Below, in pieces: positions 1 to 9,837 of a stretch of DNA of 61,360 nucleotides. The translations under genes and the position numbers were made by a program. A model generated the notes under the pieces. That model did not search any database. It saw only the letters and a program-made list of their open reading frames with translations, and was not told where the DNA came from. The DNA is from Myxococcota bacterium (GTDB taxonomy: Bacteria; Myxococcota_A; Polyangia; Fen-1088), in contig JAICYS010000003.1 in NCBI GenBank assembly GCA_025934105.1, forward strand, positions 1 through 61,360, in the 5' to 3' direction. Numbering within the stretch: the stretch's first letter is position 1; the number at the start of each line of letters is the position of its first letter.

Positions 1-161
1 CCCGCCGCGACACCGCCGAGCGGGTGGCCCGTTCCGCCGCCAGCGCCACCCGAGCCGCCCGCCTCGGCCGGGCCGCTGCCGCCTCCGCAGGCGAGCGGCG
101 CGAGGAGTACGAGCAGCGCGAACCGACGACGCGAAGGACCCAGCGACGAGCGAACGGTCAT
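1..161 (-). CDS. Gly-rich lipoprotein, N-terminal fragment (runs off window start)
   Basis: Reverse-strand translation [47 protein letters not shown]: signal peptide, lipobox-like LAPLAC, Gly-rich linker. Confidence 0.6.
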   Translation of the reverse strand, partial: MTVRSSLGPSRRRFALLVLLAPLACGGGSGPAEAGGSGGAGGGTGHPLGGVAA

Positions 162-222
162 CGATGACGCTCCGGGTGCACTATACGCTGGCGCTCTGAA
201 CCCGGATAGACTCGACGGCGCG

Positions 223-1821
223 ATGTCCGACGAGGGAAAGACCTTCGAGACGCTTTCCGGCATCCCGCTCCAGCCCACTTACGGGCCGGCCGACCTGGGG
301 CCCGGCTGGCGGTACGACGAGAAGTTGGGCGACCCCGGCCAGTATCCGTTCACGCGCGGGCCGCACGCGAGCATGTATCGGGGAAGGCTCTGGACGATGC
401 GCATGTTCTCGGGATTCGGCACGCCCGAGGACACCAACCGGCGGTTCCAATTCCTCCTCGGCCACGGGCAAACCGGGCTCTCGACGGCGTTCGACATGCC
501 GACGCTGATGGGGCTGGATCCGGACGACCCGCGCTCGGCCGGCGAGGTCGGGCGCGAAGGCGTGTCGGTCGCGTCGGTGGCCGACATGGAGCGCCTGTTC
601 GCCGGAATCCCGCTGGACCAGGTCAGCACGTCCATGACGATCAACGCACCGGCGGTGGCGCTGCTGGCCTTCTACGTCGTCGCGGCCGAGCGCCGGGGGA
701 TCTCGCCGGACCGGCTGGCGGGGACGATCCAGAACGACATGCTGAAGGAGTTCATCGCCCAAAAAGAGTGGATCTGCGGCGTGCGGCCGCACCTGCGCAT
801 CATGCGCGACATGCTGGTGACCTGCACCCGGCGCATGCCGCGCTGGAACACGGTCAGCGTCAGCGGCTACCACATTCGCGAGGCGGGCGCGACCGCGGTC
901 CAGGAGCTGGCGTTCACGCTGGCCGACGGCATCGGCTACGTCGAGCTGGGGCGCGACGCGGGGCTGGACGTCGATGAGTTCGCGCCCCGGTTGTCCTTCT
1001 TCTGGGACGTGCACAGCGACTTTTTCGAGGAGATTGCCAAGATGCGCGCCGCGCGCCGCATGTGGGCGCGCCTCATGCGCGAGCGGTTCGGGGCGCGCAA
1101 CCCGCGGTCGTGGCTGCTGCGGGCCCACGCGCAGACGGCCGGCGTGTCGCTGGTCGCGCAGCAGCCGCTGAACAACATCGTGCGCACCGCCATCCAGGCG
1201 CTGGCGGCCGTGCTGGGCGGGACGCAGTCGCTGCACACGAACTCGTACGACGAAACCTACGCGCTGCCGACGGAAGAGGCCGCGACCGTCGCGCTGCGCA
1301 CGCAGCAGATCGTCGCCGAGGAGACCGGGGTGGCGTCGGTGGCCGATCCGCTGGGAGGAAGCTACTACCTCGAGTCTCTGACCGATCGCATCGAAGCCGA
1401 GGCCAACACGATCCTGGCGCAGATCGACGAGCTGGGCGGCATCGTGCGGGCCGTCGAGAGCGGCTGGCCGCAGCGCGAGATCGCACGCAGCGCCTACCGG
1501 ACGCAGCGGCAGATCGACAGCGGGCAGCGCGGGGTGGTCGGCGTCAACCGCCACACGGGCGGGCCGCCCGCGCGCATTCCGACGCTGAGGATCGACGACC
1601 AGCCGGAGCGGGCGCAGGTCGCCGCGACGGCCGAGCTGCGCGCGCGCCGGGACGCCAGCGCGGTCGCCCAGGCGCTGACGGAGGTTCGGCGCGTCGCGGA
1701 AGGCGACGGCAACCTCATGGACGCGGTGGTCGAGGCGGCGCGGCGCGACGCGACGCTCGGCGAAATCTGCCGCGTGTTTCGCGACGTGTTCGGTGAATAT
1801 CGCGACCCGGCGGAGGTCTAA
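223..1821 (+). CDS. Acyl-CoA mutase large subunit (methylmalonyl-/isobutyryl-CoA mutase family, catalytic domain only)
   Basis: Motifs [86 protein letters not shown]; no B12-binding domain. Confidence 0.92.
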   Translation: MSDEGKTFETLSGIPLQPTYGPADLGPGWRYDEKLGDPGQYPFTRGPHASMYRGRLWTMRMFSGFGTPEDTNRRFQFLLGHGQTGLSTAFDMPTLMGLDPDDPRSAGEVGREGVSVASVADMERLFAGIPLDQVSTSMTINAPAVALLAFYVVAAERRGISPDRLAGTIQNDMLKEFIAQKEWICGVRPHLRIMRDMLVTCTRRMPRWNTVSVSGYHIREAGATAVQELAFTLADGIGYVELGRDAGLDVDEFAPRLSFFWDVHSDFFEEIAKMRAARRMWARLMRERFGARNPRSWLLRAHAQTAGVSLVAQQPLNNIVRTAIQALAAVLGGTQSLHTNSYDETYALPTEEAATVALRTQQIVAEETGVASVADPLGGSYYLESLTDRIEAEANTILAQIDELGGIVRAVESGWPQREIARSAYRTQRQIDSGQRGVVGVNRHTGGPPARIPTLRIDDQPERAQVAATAELRARRDASAVAQALTEVRRVAEGDGNLMDAVVEAARRDATLGEICRVFRDVFGEYRDPAEV

Positions 1822-1839
1822 GCGCGCTAAGGTTAGAAC

Positions 1840-2328
1840 ATGTCGACGCCGGCAGTGGGACAGGACATCGAGGCGCCGTGCGGGAAGTGCGGCCAGGTCT
1901 GGCACGTCGTGATGGCCAAGATGGGCGACCGCATCGCCAAGGTCGTGTGCAAGCGCTGCGGCGGCCACCACCGGTATCGCACCGAGGGAGAAGACGTGAA
2001 CGAGACCGCGCGTCCCGGCCGGACGCGGACCATCACGGGCTCGCGGCCGCGCGCCGGCACGCCGGCCCCGGTGTTGGCCGCGCCTCCCTTCGATCCCTCG
2101 AAGCCGGCCCGTCCCTACGCCGTCGGCGCTCAGTACACGGCCGGCGAGCGGATCGCGCACCCGCAGTTCGGCGTCGGGGTGGTGGCCGGCTCGCCCGGCT
2201 CGGGCAAGATCGACGTGGTCTTCCCCACCGGCGCGCGCGTGCTGGCCGTCGCCAAGTCGGCTTCCAGCCTGGCGCGGCCGATCGCCGTCGTCGTGCCGGT
2301 CGCGGATCGCCCGCCGCCGCCCAAGTGA
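1840..2328 (+). CDS. Zinc-ribbon protein with C-terminal Tudor/CarD-like segment
   Basis: CGKC...CKRC ribbon at N-terminus; GERIAHPQFGVGVVAGSPGSGKIDVVFPTGARVLA near C-terminus. Confidence 0.6.
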   Translation: MSTPAVGQDIEAPCGKCGQVWHVVMAKMGDRIAKVVCKRCGGHHRYRTEGEDVNETARPGRTRTITGSRPRAGTPAPVLAAPPFDPSKPARPYAVGAQYTAGERIAHPQFGVGVVAGSPGSGKIDVVFPTGARVLAVAKSASSLARPIAVVVPVADRPPPPK

Positions 2329-3599
2329 GGGGCGCCCCGTCGCTGCCGCGGGTTCAGCTACGCAAGCCGCTGGCCCGCGCCATCCGCCAGGGGCATCCCT
2401 GGATCTACCGCGACGCCCTGGCGCCGGGCCCGCCGCTGCCCGACGGCGCGCTGGTCCTGGTCGCCGATCAGGCGCGGCGGCCGCTGGCGCGCGGCTACTG
2501 GGACGCGCGCTCGCCGATCGCCGTCCGCGTGCTGGGCGGCGCCGAGCTGGCCGACGCCTCCGCCGAGGTCGCGGCGCGCGTCGACCGCGCGCTGGCGCGC
2601 CGCCTGGAAGGGCTGGACCGCGCCCTCTCCCCGTCGACGGAGCCGGGCTTTGTCGGGCCAAGTCCCGGCGGGAGGTCCGAGGAACCTTTCCAGCGTTCCT
2701 GGCCGACCGACGCGTTCCGCTGGATCCACGGCGAGGCCGACGGGCTGCCGGGCCTCCACGTCGACGTCTACGGGCCGGCCGTCACGGTGCGCTACGACGG
2801 CGCGGGGGCGCGCGCGTTTTACGACGGGTTGCCGGCGCGGCTGCAGCAGATCGGCCGCGCGCGAGGACTGCCGGTCACCGCCGTCGTCGAGCGGCGCGCG
2901 CGCGGCGCCACCGGCGACGGCGCGGCGGTGGTGCTGGGCCGGCTGCCCGACGGCGAGCTGGAGGTGCGCGAAAACGGCCTGCGATTCGGCGCCGACCTCC
3001 GGCATGGGCAGAAAGGCGGCCTGTTTCTGGACCAGCGCGAGAACCGGGCGCTGGTGCGCGGGATGGCGAACGGGCGGCGCGTGCTGAACCTGTTCGGGTA
3101 CACGGGGGCCTTCTCGATCTACGCGGCCGCCGGCGGCGCGCGCGAGACCACGACCGTCGACGTCGCCGCGCCGGCCATCGAGGCGGCGCGGCGCAACTTC
3201 GCGCGCAACGGCCTGCCGCAGGAGGCGGCCCGGTTCGCGGCCGAGGACGCGTTCGCCTTCCTGGCGCGGGCCGCCCAGGCCGGCGAGCGCTGGGACCTGG
3301 TGATCTCGGACCCGCCCAGCTTCGCGTCCAGCGGCCGCGCCCTGACGACGGGCCTGGCCGCCTATCGCCGCCTGCACCGCCTCTGCGTCATGGTGACCGC
3401 CCCCGGCGGGACTTTGTGCGCGGCCTCCTGTTCCAGCCACGTCGATCGCGCGGCGTTCGCGGCCACTTTGCGCGACGGGGCCCGCGACGCCGGGCGGCGG
3501 GCGGACGTGCGGGAGATGCGGGGCGCCGGGTTCGACCACCCGACCGTTGCGCAGTTTCCGGAAGGCGATTACCTGAAATTCGCCGTCGCCGGCCTATGA
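2325..3599 (+). CDS. Class I SAM-dependent rRNA methyltransferase (RlmI-like, PUA domain)
   Basis: RAIRQGHPWIYRDAL, GEADGLPGLHVDVYG, GLFLDQRENR, VLNLFGYTGAFSIYAA, DLVISDPPSF; GTG start in a GTGA overlap with the upstream gene. Confidence 0.85.
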   Translation: MRGAPSLPRVQLRKPLARAIRQGHPWIYRDALAPGPPLPDGALVLVADQARRPLARGYWDARSPIAVRVLGGAELADASAEVAARVDRALARRLEGLDRALSPSTEPGFVGPSPGGRSEEPFQRSWPTDAFRWIHGEADGLPGLHVDVYGPAVTVRYDGAGARAFYDGLPARLQQIGRARGLPVTAVVERRARGATGDGAAVVLGRLPDGELEVRENGLRFGADLRHGQKGGLFLDQRENRALVRGMANGRRVLNLFGYTGAFSIYAAAGGARETTTVDVAAPAIEAARRNFARNGLPQEAARFAAEDAFAFLARAAQAGERWDLVISDPPSFASSGRALTTGLAAYRRLHRLCVMVTAPGGTLCAASCSSHVDRAAFAATLRDGARDAGRRADVREMRGAGFDHPTVAQFPEGDYLKFAVAGL

Positions 3600-3608
3600 T
3601 GGGCGGCC

Positions 3609-4340
3609 ATGGCCGCCGCGGATTCCGAAGACCCGACGCTGCCGACCCCGGTCCATCCGGGTCCCCGCGGCGAGCCGGAGCCCATCGCCGCCGCGCGCCC
3701 CGAGGAGCTGGCCAGCGGCGCCTACCGCTGGACCATCGGGCTCGGCCTGGCGGCGATCCAGTCGGCGATCTACTTCGGCGTCGGGCACGCGCACCTGTCC
3801 CGCTCGACCGAGCTGCTGCGCACGCGCCTCGACGATGCCATCCCCTTCTGGCCGTGGACCTCCTGGTGCTACCTGCCCTTTTACGCGGCGACGTTCCTGC
3901 TCGCGGTGGGCGGGTTCCGCCGGCGGGTGCTCTTCAACGGCGCGGCGGGCGGGGTGGTGCTGGTGATGATCCTGGGCGCGCTCGGCCACGTGTTCGTCGG
4001 CGCCGAGTACCCGCGCCCGATCCTCTACCCGCCCTATCCCAACCTGTCGTACGCGTTCATGGCCTGGGTGCAGCACGTCGACCCGCCGGGCAACGTGTTC
4101 CCGTCGCTGCACGTGGCGCACACGACGATGCTGGCAATGCTGCTGATCCGGGATCGGCCGCGCTTGGGGCGGGTGGCGCTGGTGATGGCCACCATGCTGG
4201 CCGCCTCCACGCTGACCACCAAGCAGCACTTCGTGGCGGACGTGGCAGGCGGGTACGCGCTGGCGTTCCTGGGCCGCGCCTTCGCGCTTTCCAGGTTTTC
4301 TATTTGGCCGGCGTCTTGGCGGCGCGCGCGGCCGCGCTGA
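3609..4340 (+). CDS. PAP2-superfamily membrane phosphatase/phosphotransferase
   Basis: NVFPSLHVAHTTMLAML...KQHFVADVAGGYALA with several TM segments. Confidence 0.8.
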   Translation: MAAADSEDPTLPTPVHPGPRGEPEPIAAARPEELASGAYRWTIGLGLAAIQSAIYFGVGHAHLSRSTELLRTRLDDAIPFWPWTSWCYLPFYAATFLLAVGGFRRRVLFNGAAGGVVLVMILGALGHVFVGAEYPRPILYPPYPNLSYAFMAWVQHVDPPGNVFPSLHVAHTTMLAMLLIRDRPRLGRVALVMATMLAASTLTTKQHFVADVAGGYALAFLGRAFALSRFSIWPASWRRARPR

Positions 4341-5847
4341 TGGGAGCCTTGTAGTTGATCCGCTGGTAGGCGACGCCGCTGCGGGCCAGGGCCGGCTCGA
4401 TCACGTCGCCCTTGCCGACGATGACGACGATCAGCGTGTCGGGGTGCAGGAAATCGTGCGCCGCCGCCTTGGCCTGCGCTTCGTCGACGGCGGCCAGGCG
4501 CAGCGGCAGGTCGCGGACGTAGGCGTCGCCCAGGCCGTGCTGCTGGGCGGTGACCAGGGCCGCCGCGATCCCGGCGGCGGTCTGCAGGCTGAACGGGTAG
4601 CTTCCGGCGTAGTAGCCCTTGGCCTTGTCCAGCTCGGGGGCTGTCGGCCCGTCGGCCTGCATGCGGCGGATCTCGTTGACGGAGGCCACCAGCGCGTCCC
4701 ACGCGGACTCGTTCTTGGTGGCGGCGCTGACCCGGAACGCCCCCTGGTAGAGCGAGCTGCCAAAGCTGGACCCGATGCCGTAGGTGAGGCCGCGCTTCGA
4801 GCGGACCTCGGTCATGAGCCGCGACGAAAAGTCGGACCCGCCCAGCACGTAGTTCATCAACGTGACCGCGTACCAGTGGGGATCGGCGTGGCGGATGCCG
4901 GCGTGCCCCAGCACCAGGGTGGCCTGGGTCAGGTCGGGCTTGTCGACCAGCAGCATGTGCGTGCCGGCGACCGGCGGGACGGTCCAGACCGGCCGCGCCG
5001 GCGCCTGGCCGCGCGTCCACCCGCGGAAGCTCTTCTCGATCTGCCCGCGCAGGTGGCCGGCGTCGACGTCGCCCGCCACCGCCAGGATGGCGCGGTTCGG
5101 CTTGTAAAACGTCTGCCAGAACTTCACCAGCGCCGGCCGATCGATCTTCTTCACGTCGTCGGCGGTCAGGATCCAGCCGTCCGGGTGGTCCTCGCCGAAC
5201 AGCTGGTTGTCGAAGTGGGCGCTGGCCAGCTCGCCCGGGCTGTCGAAGCGCGAGGCCACGGCGGCGAGCATTTGATCGCGCACCTCGCCCATCTCTTTTT
5301 CGGGGAAGGACGGGTGCAAGAGCACGTCGGACAGCAGGTCCAGGCAGAGCCCGCCGTCCTTGGCCAGCGCCGAGCAGGCGACGCTGGTCGCCTCGTTGCT
5401 GGACTGGGCGTCCAGCGTGCCGCCCACGAAGTCGATGGCGCGCGAGATCTCGTCGGCCGTGCGCCGCTTCGTCCCCTTGCGCAGCATGGCCGCGACGAAG
5501 TCCGACACGCCCAGTGTCTGGCGGGTCTCGTCGTAGCCGCCGGCCTCCACCGCCAGTCCGAAGCTGACCACCGGCAGGTCCTTGCGCGCCACGACGATCA
5601 CCTGCAGGCCGTTGGACAGCGTGAACCGATCGATCTTCGGCAGCGCCAGGGCGGCCGGCTTGGGTGGCGGCGGCGCCTGGATCAGGTCCTTGCGGTTGGC
5701 CCAGAACGTCGCGGCCCCGCCGGCCGGCGTGGCCGGCGCGTTCGATTCGTACTGCACCTCGACGGAGCCGGCCGGCGCCGCCGGTTTGGGCGGGGCGCTG
5801 GCGCACCCCAGCCCCAGCGCCAAACAAACCACCAGCGCGCGCTTCAC
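4300..5847 (-). CDS. M16 peptidase-family protein lacking HXXEH (non-catalytic partner), lipoprotein-like N-terminus
   Basis: MKRALVVCLALGLGCASAPP (GTG start in GTGA overlap); M16 fold motifs, but GVSDFVAAMLRKGT replaces HXXEH. Confidence 0.85.
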   Translation of the reverse strand: MKRALVVCLALGLGCASAPPKPAAPAGSVEVQYESNAPATPAGGAATFWANRKDLIQAPPPPKPAALALPKIDRFTLSNGLQVIVVARKDLPVVSFGLAVEAGGYDETRQTLGVSDFVAAMLRKGTKRRTADEISRAIDFVGGTLDAQSSNEATSVACSALAKDGGLCLDLLSDVLLHPSFPEKEMGEVRDQMLAAVASRFDSPGELASAHFDNQLFGEDHPDGWILTADDVKKIDRPALVKFWQTFYKPNRAILAVAGDVDAGHLRGQIEKSFRGWTRGQAPARPVWTVPPVAGTHMLLVDKPDLTQATLVLGHAGIRHADPHWYAVTLMNYVLGGSDFSSRLMTEVRSKRGLTYGIGSSFGSSLYQGAFRVSAATKNESAWDALVASVNEIRRMQADGPTAPELDKAKGYYAGSYPFSLQTAAGIAAALVTAQQHGLGDAYVRDLPLRLAAVDEAQAKAAAHDFLHPDTLIVVIVGKGDVIEPALARSGVAYQRINYKAPISAAARAAKTPAK

Positions 5848-7265
5848 GGCTTGCTCCCGGGGCTGACGCCGGTGGCGGGCGGCGGCATGGGCGCGCCCGG
5901 CGGCACCAGCGTCACGCGCGTGAAGTTGGTGTCGACCAGATACTTCTTGGCCACGCGCTGGACGTCGTCGGCGGTGACGGCCAGGTAGCGGCTGGCCCCC
6001 TCGATGAAGCGATGCCAGTCGCCCTCGACGTACTGGGCCAGTCCCAGGCGCTGGGCGATGCCGTCGACGGTCTCCAGGCCGAAGATGAACCCGGCCGAGA
6101 GCTGGTTCTTGGCCCGGTCCAGCTCGTCGCCGGCGACCGGCGCGTCGCGCACGCGCGCGATCTCCTCGGACAGCGCGGCCTGAACCTTGGCGCCGTCCTT
6201 GTCGGGCAGGTAGGCGGCGTAGACGATGAACAGCCCCGGGTCCTCCATGGACTCGGTGACGCCGCCGGCCGCGATAGCCAGGTGGTCGTGGCGGACCAGC
6301 CGCTGGGGCAAACGCGACGAATCGCCGGCCGACAGGATCGTCGCCAGCACCTCCAGCGCCGGGACGTCGGCATCGGCGGCGCGCGGGATGTGGTAGCCGC
6401 CGACGATCACCGGGATCTGCACCTCCATCTGCATGGTGGCGGTGCGCGGGGCGGTCTGCGGCGGCTCCGCCGGGTAGTCGCGCGGCGGCTGCGGGCCGCG
6501 CGGAATCGCGCCGAAGTGCTGGTCGACCAGCTTGCGGACCGCCTGCTCGTCCAGGTCGCCGACCACGATCAACGTCGCGTTGTTCGGCTGGTAATAGGTG
6601 TCGTAAAAGCGCTGGCATTCGGCCGGGGTCACCTTCTCGAGGTCCTCGATCGTGCCGATGGCGGTCCAGTTGTACGGGTGGCGGGTGTAGGCCAGCGCGC
6701 GGAAGCGCTCGATGGCCTTGCCGACCGGATCGTTGTCGACGCGCAGCCGCTTTTCTTCCTCGACCACGTGCCGCTCGGAGTCGATGGTGGCGGGGAAGAG
6801 CTTCAGGTTCCGCATCCGCTCGGCCTCCAGCTCCAGCGCGAAGCCGACGTAGGAGGGCGGCACGGTGTCGTGGTAGGCGGTCACGTCCTCGGTCGTGAAG
6901 GCGTTGACCGAGCCGCCCACCTCTTTCAGCAGGCGGGCGTGCTCCTCGGGCGGGACGTGCGTCGACCCCTTGAACATGAGGTGCTCGAACATGTGCGCGA
7001 CGCCGCGGATCCCGACGTGCTCGTCCTTGGATCCCACATGGTAGAAAACCTGCACCGTGGCGATCGGCGCCTTGTGATCGGCCAGGAATAGGACCTGCAG
7101 GCCGTTGGCCAGCGACCAGTTCTTGACGTCCAGATGCGGCGCCGGCACCGTCGCCGTGGTGGCCTTCTCGGCTTTGGCCGGCTTGGCCGGCTTGGCGGCG
7201 CGCGCGGACGCCGCCAGGCCAATGGCCAGCGCCGCTCCGACGGCGAAAGATCGAACACGAGGCAC
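5844..7265 (-). CDS. M16 family zinc metallopeptidase (insulinase-like)
   Basis: GVAHMFEHLMFKGS (HXXEH), EDVTAYHDTVPPSYVGFALELEAERM. Confidence 0.92.
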   Translation of the reverse strand: MPRVRSFAVGAALAIGLAASARAAKPAKPAKAEKATTATVPAPHLDVKNWSLANGLQVLFLADHKAPIATVQVFYHVGSKDEHVGIRGVAHMFEHLMFKGSTHVPPEEHARLLKEVGGSVNAFTTEDVTAYHDTVPPSYVGFALELEAERMRNLKLFPATIDSERHVVEEEKRLRVDNDPVGKAIERFRALAYTRHPYNWTAIGTIEDLEKVTPAECQRFYDTYYQPNNATLIVVGDLDEQAVRKLVDQHFGAIPRGPQPPRDYPAEPPQTAPRTATMQMEVQIPVIVGGYHIPRAADADVPALEVLATILSAGDSSRLPQRLVRHDHLAIAAGGVTESMEDPGLFIVYAAYLPDKDGAKVQAALSEEIARVRDAPVAGDELDRAKNQLSAGFIFGLETVDGIAQRLGLAQYVEGDWHRFIEGASRYLAVTADDVQRVAKKYLVDTNFTRVTLVPPGAPMPPPATGVSPGSKP

Positions 7266-7298
7266 GGTCGCGCGCGACTATGCCACACTAGCCGCGCG

Positions 7299-8303
7299 AT
7301 GTCGGTCGCCATCGAAATCATCGAGAGCCGCGCCCTGGCCGGCAATCCGCTCGGCGACCCGACCGCGCGGCGGGTCGCCGTCTGGCTGCCGCCGTCCTAC
7401 GCGCGCTCGCCCGAGCGGCGCTACCCGCTCATCGTCTGGCTGGCCGGTTACGCCGGGACGGGCGAGATGATGTTTTCGGGAACGCCCTGGCAACCGGGCC
7501 TCGGCGAGCGGCTCGACCGCCTGGTGGCCGCCGGCAAGATGGGAGAGGCGATCGTCGCCGCCCCCGACTGCTTCACCCGCTGGGGCGGCGCGCAGTACCT
7601 GGATTCTCCCGCCGTCGGAAATTACGAGACCCATCTGGTCGACGAAGTGATCCCGGCGCTGGACCAGCGCCTCCGCACCACCGCCGCGCGCGAGGGGCGG
7701 GCCGTCGGCGGCAAGTCGTCGGGCGGGTTCGGCGCGCTGGTGCTGGCCATGCGCCATCCGGACCTGTTCTCGGCGGTGGCCAGCCATGCCGGCGACATGG
7801 CCTTCGAGCTGTCGCTGCTGCCCGACCTGCCGGTGGCCGCGCGCACGCTGCGGCGCCACGGCGGCCTCACGCGGTTCCTGGCGGATTTCGAAGCGCGCGA
7901 AAAGAAGTCCGGCGACGCCTTCGCGACCGTCATGGTGCTGGCCACGGCGGGCGCCTACTCGCCCGATCCGGCGCGCGACCACGGGATCGCGCTGCCGTTC
8001 GACGTCGAGACGGGCGAGATCGACTGGGACGTCTGGCGGCGCTGGAAGGCCTGGGATCCGATCGAGCTGGCCGGCGCGCACGCCCCGGCGCTGCGCCGGA
8101 TGAAGCTGATCTACCTCGACGCCGGCACGCGCGACGAGCACAACCTGGACCTGGGCGCGCGCATCTTGGCGCGCCGCCTGCGCCAGCTGGGCATCGCCTG
8201 CGAGCACCAGGAATTCGACGACGGCCACCGGTCGACCGCCTACCGCTACGACGTGTCGCTTCCGTTGCTGGCGGCCGCCATCGGCGCGCCGCCGAAGGGG
8301 TGA
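7299..8303 (+). CDS. Alpha/beta-hydrolase esterase (esterase D-like)
   Basis: RYPLIVWLAGYAGTG, GGKSSGGFGALVLAMRHPDLFSAVASHAGD. Confidence 0.8.
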   Translation: MSVAIEIIESRALAGNPLGDPTARRVAVWLPPSYARSPERRYPLIVWLAGYAGTGEMMFSGTPWQPGLGERLDRLVAAGKMGEAIVAAPDCFTRWGGAQYLDSPAVGNYETHLVDEVIPALDQRLRTTAAREGRAVGGKSSGGFGALVLAMRHPDLFSAVASHAGDMAFELSLLPDLPVAARTLRRHGGLTRFLADFEAREKKSGDAFATVMVLATAGAYSPDPARDHGIALPFDVETGEIDWDVWRRWKAWDPIELAGAHAPALRRMKLIYLDAGTRDEHNLDLGARILARRLRQLGIACEHQEFDDGHRSTAYRYDVSLPLLAAAIGAPPKG

Positions 8304-9682
8304 CGCCGATGCGCGCGGGCGACCGGGTCGCGCTTCGGTGCGCGGATCTTGACGACGACGGAGCCGGCATCGGCGAGATCGGCGGCGTCACGCTGCACGT
8401 GGCCGGCGCGCTGCCCGCCGAAGAGGTGGAGGCCCGCGTGGCGCACGTGTCGGGCCACGCGCCGGCCGCCTGGGGCGAGCTGCGCCAGGTGGTCGCCGCC
8501 TCGCCGGATCGGCGCCCGCCGGTCTGTCCCGGGTTCGGGCGATGCGGCGGCTGCGCCCTCCAGCATCTGGCCCCCGAGGCCCAGCTCGCCTGGAAGCGGG
8601 CGCGCGTCGTGCGCGCGCTGGGCGCGCACGCGGTGCTGGGCGCGATCGAGGTCGGGCCGCCGGTCGCGTCGGCGCGGCTCCTCGGCTACCGGAACAACGC
8701 CAAGCTGGTGGTCGGGCGCGGGCACGGCGGCGCCGTGCTGGGCGGCTACGCGCCGCGCAGCCACGACCTGGTCGACCTCGCCGGCTGTCGGGTGGTCGAG
8801 CCGGCGCTGGACGCCGTCGCCGCCGAGCTGCGGCGCCTGGTCGACGGGCTGGGGATCGAGATCTACGACGAACGGAGGCTGAGCGGGCGGCTGCGCCACG
8901 CGGTGCTGCGCTCGAACCACGCCGGCCAGGTGCTGTGCACGCTGGTGGTGGCGCGCCCGCTGCCCGACGGGCCCGAGCTGGGCGCCCGCCTGCGCGCCGC
9001 GCGCGCGGAGGTGGCCGGCGTCGTCGAGCACCAGAACCTGACCCGCGGCAACGCCATCTTCGCGGACGGCGGCCCCGAGCGCGTCCTGGCCGGCGCGGCC
9101 GAACTGGAAGATCGCTTGCTGATCGGCGAGCGGACGTTGCGGGTCAAGTTGACGTCCGGCGCGTTCTTCCAGGCCAACCGCGACGTCGCCGGGCTGGCCT
9201 ACGCGGCGATGGTCGAGGCGCTGGCGGTTGGCCGCTCCGAACGCGTGGTCGACGCCTACTCCGGCGTGGGCGGCATCGGCCTGGCGCTGGCCCCCGCCGC
9301 GGCCGAGGTCATCGGCATCGAGTCGAACGCGGCGGCCGTCGCCAACGCCGCCGCCGCGGCGTCGTACAACGCCATCGGCAACGCGCGCTTCGTCGCCGGC
9401 GACGCCGCCGCGGTCCTGGCCACCGTCGACCGCGCCGACGTCGTGGTGGTCAACCCGCCCCGCAAGGGCTGCGCCCCCCAGGCGCTGGCGCAGGTCGCGC
9501 GCCTGCGGCCGCGGGCGGTCGGCTACCTCTCGTGCGATCCCGACACCCTGGCGCGCGACCTGGCCCGGCTGGCGGCGGCCGGCTACCAGCCGCGCGCGCT
9601 CACCCCCTACGACATGCTCCCCCACACGACGCACGTCGAGACGCTGGCCATCCTGGACCGCGTGGACGGCCGGAGCGTCTGA
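8300..9682 (+). CDS. 23S rRNA (uracil-C5)-methyltransferase, RlmD/TrmA family
   Basis: TRAM-like N-terminus, CPGFGRCGGCALQHL, FFQANRDVA, VVDAYSGVGGIGLALAP, NPPRKGCAP, YLSCDPDTLARDL. Confidence 0.92.
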   Translation: MTPMRAGDRVALRCADLDDDGAGIGEIGGVTLHVAGALPAEEVEARVAHVSGHAPAAWGELRQVVAASPDRRPPVCPGFGRCGGCALQHLAPEAQLAWKRARVVRALGAHAVLGAIEVGPPVASARLLGYRNNAKLVVGRGHGGAVLGGYAPRSHDLVDLAGCRVVEPALDAVAAELRRLVDGLGIEIYDERRLSGRLRHAVLRSNHAGQVLCTLVVARPLPDGPELGARLRAARAEVAGVVEHQNLTRGNAIFADGGPERVLAGAAELEDRLLIGERTLRVKLTSGAFFQANRDVAGLAYAAMVEALAVGRSERVVDAYSGVGGIGLALAPAAAEVIGIESNAAAVANAAAAASYNAIGNARFVAGDAAAVLATVDRADVVVVNPPRKGCAPQALAQVARLRPRAVGYLSCDPDTLARDLARLAAAGYQPRALTPYDMLPHTTHVETLAILDRVDGRSV

Positions 9683-9837
9683 CCGGCGGCCGCTGAAAGC
9701 TCTCCGCTCCGCCGAATCCGGGACGCCCGTCTGTTCGCTCGGTCCAGCGTCCTCCGCGGGCTGCTCGGCCGCCTCCGGACGGCACGTCGTCGGGCATGGT
9801 TCGCTGCCGCCCACCGTTGCCTTAGGGCAACGCCGTC

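Noticed and set aside
181-2661. 826-aa minus-strand ORF
   Set aside because: Arg/Ala/Gly-rich shadow of the acyl-CoA mutase and following genes; typical GC-frame artefact.
9816-9831. GTTGCC-TTAG-GGCAAC hairpin between convergent rlmD-like and spoU-like genes
   Set aside because: Only a 6-bp stem without a U-tract; too weak to call a terminator.
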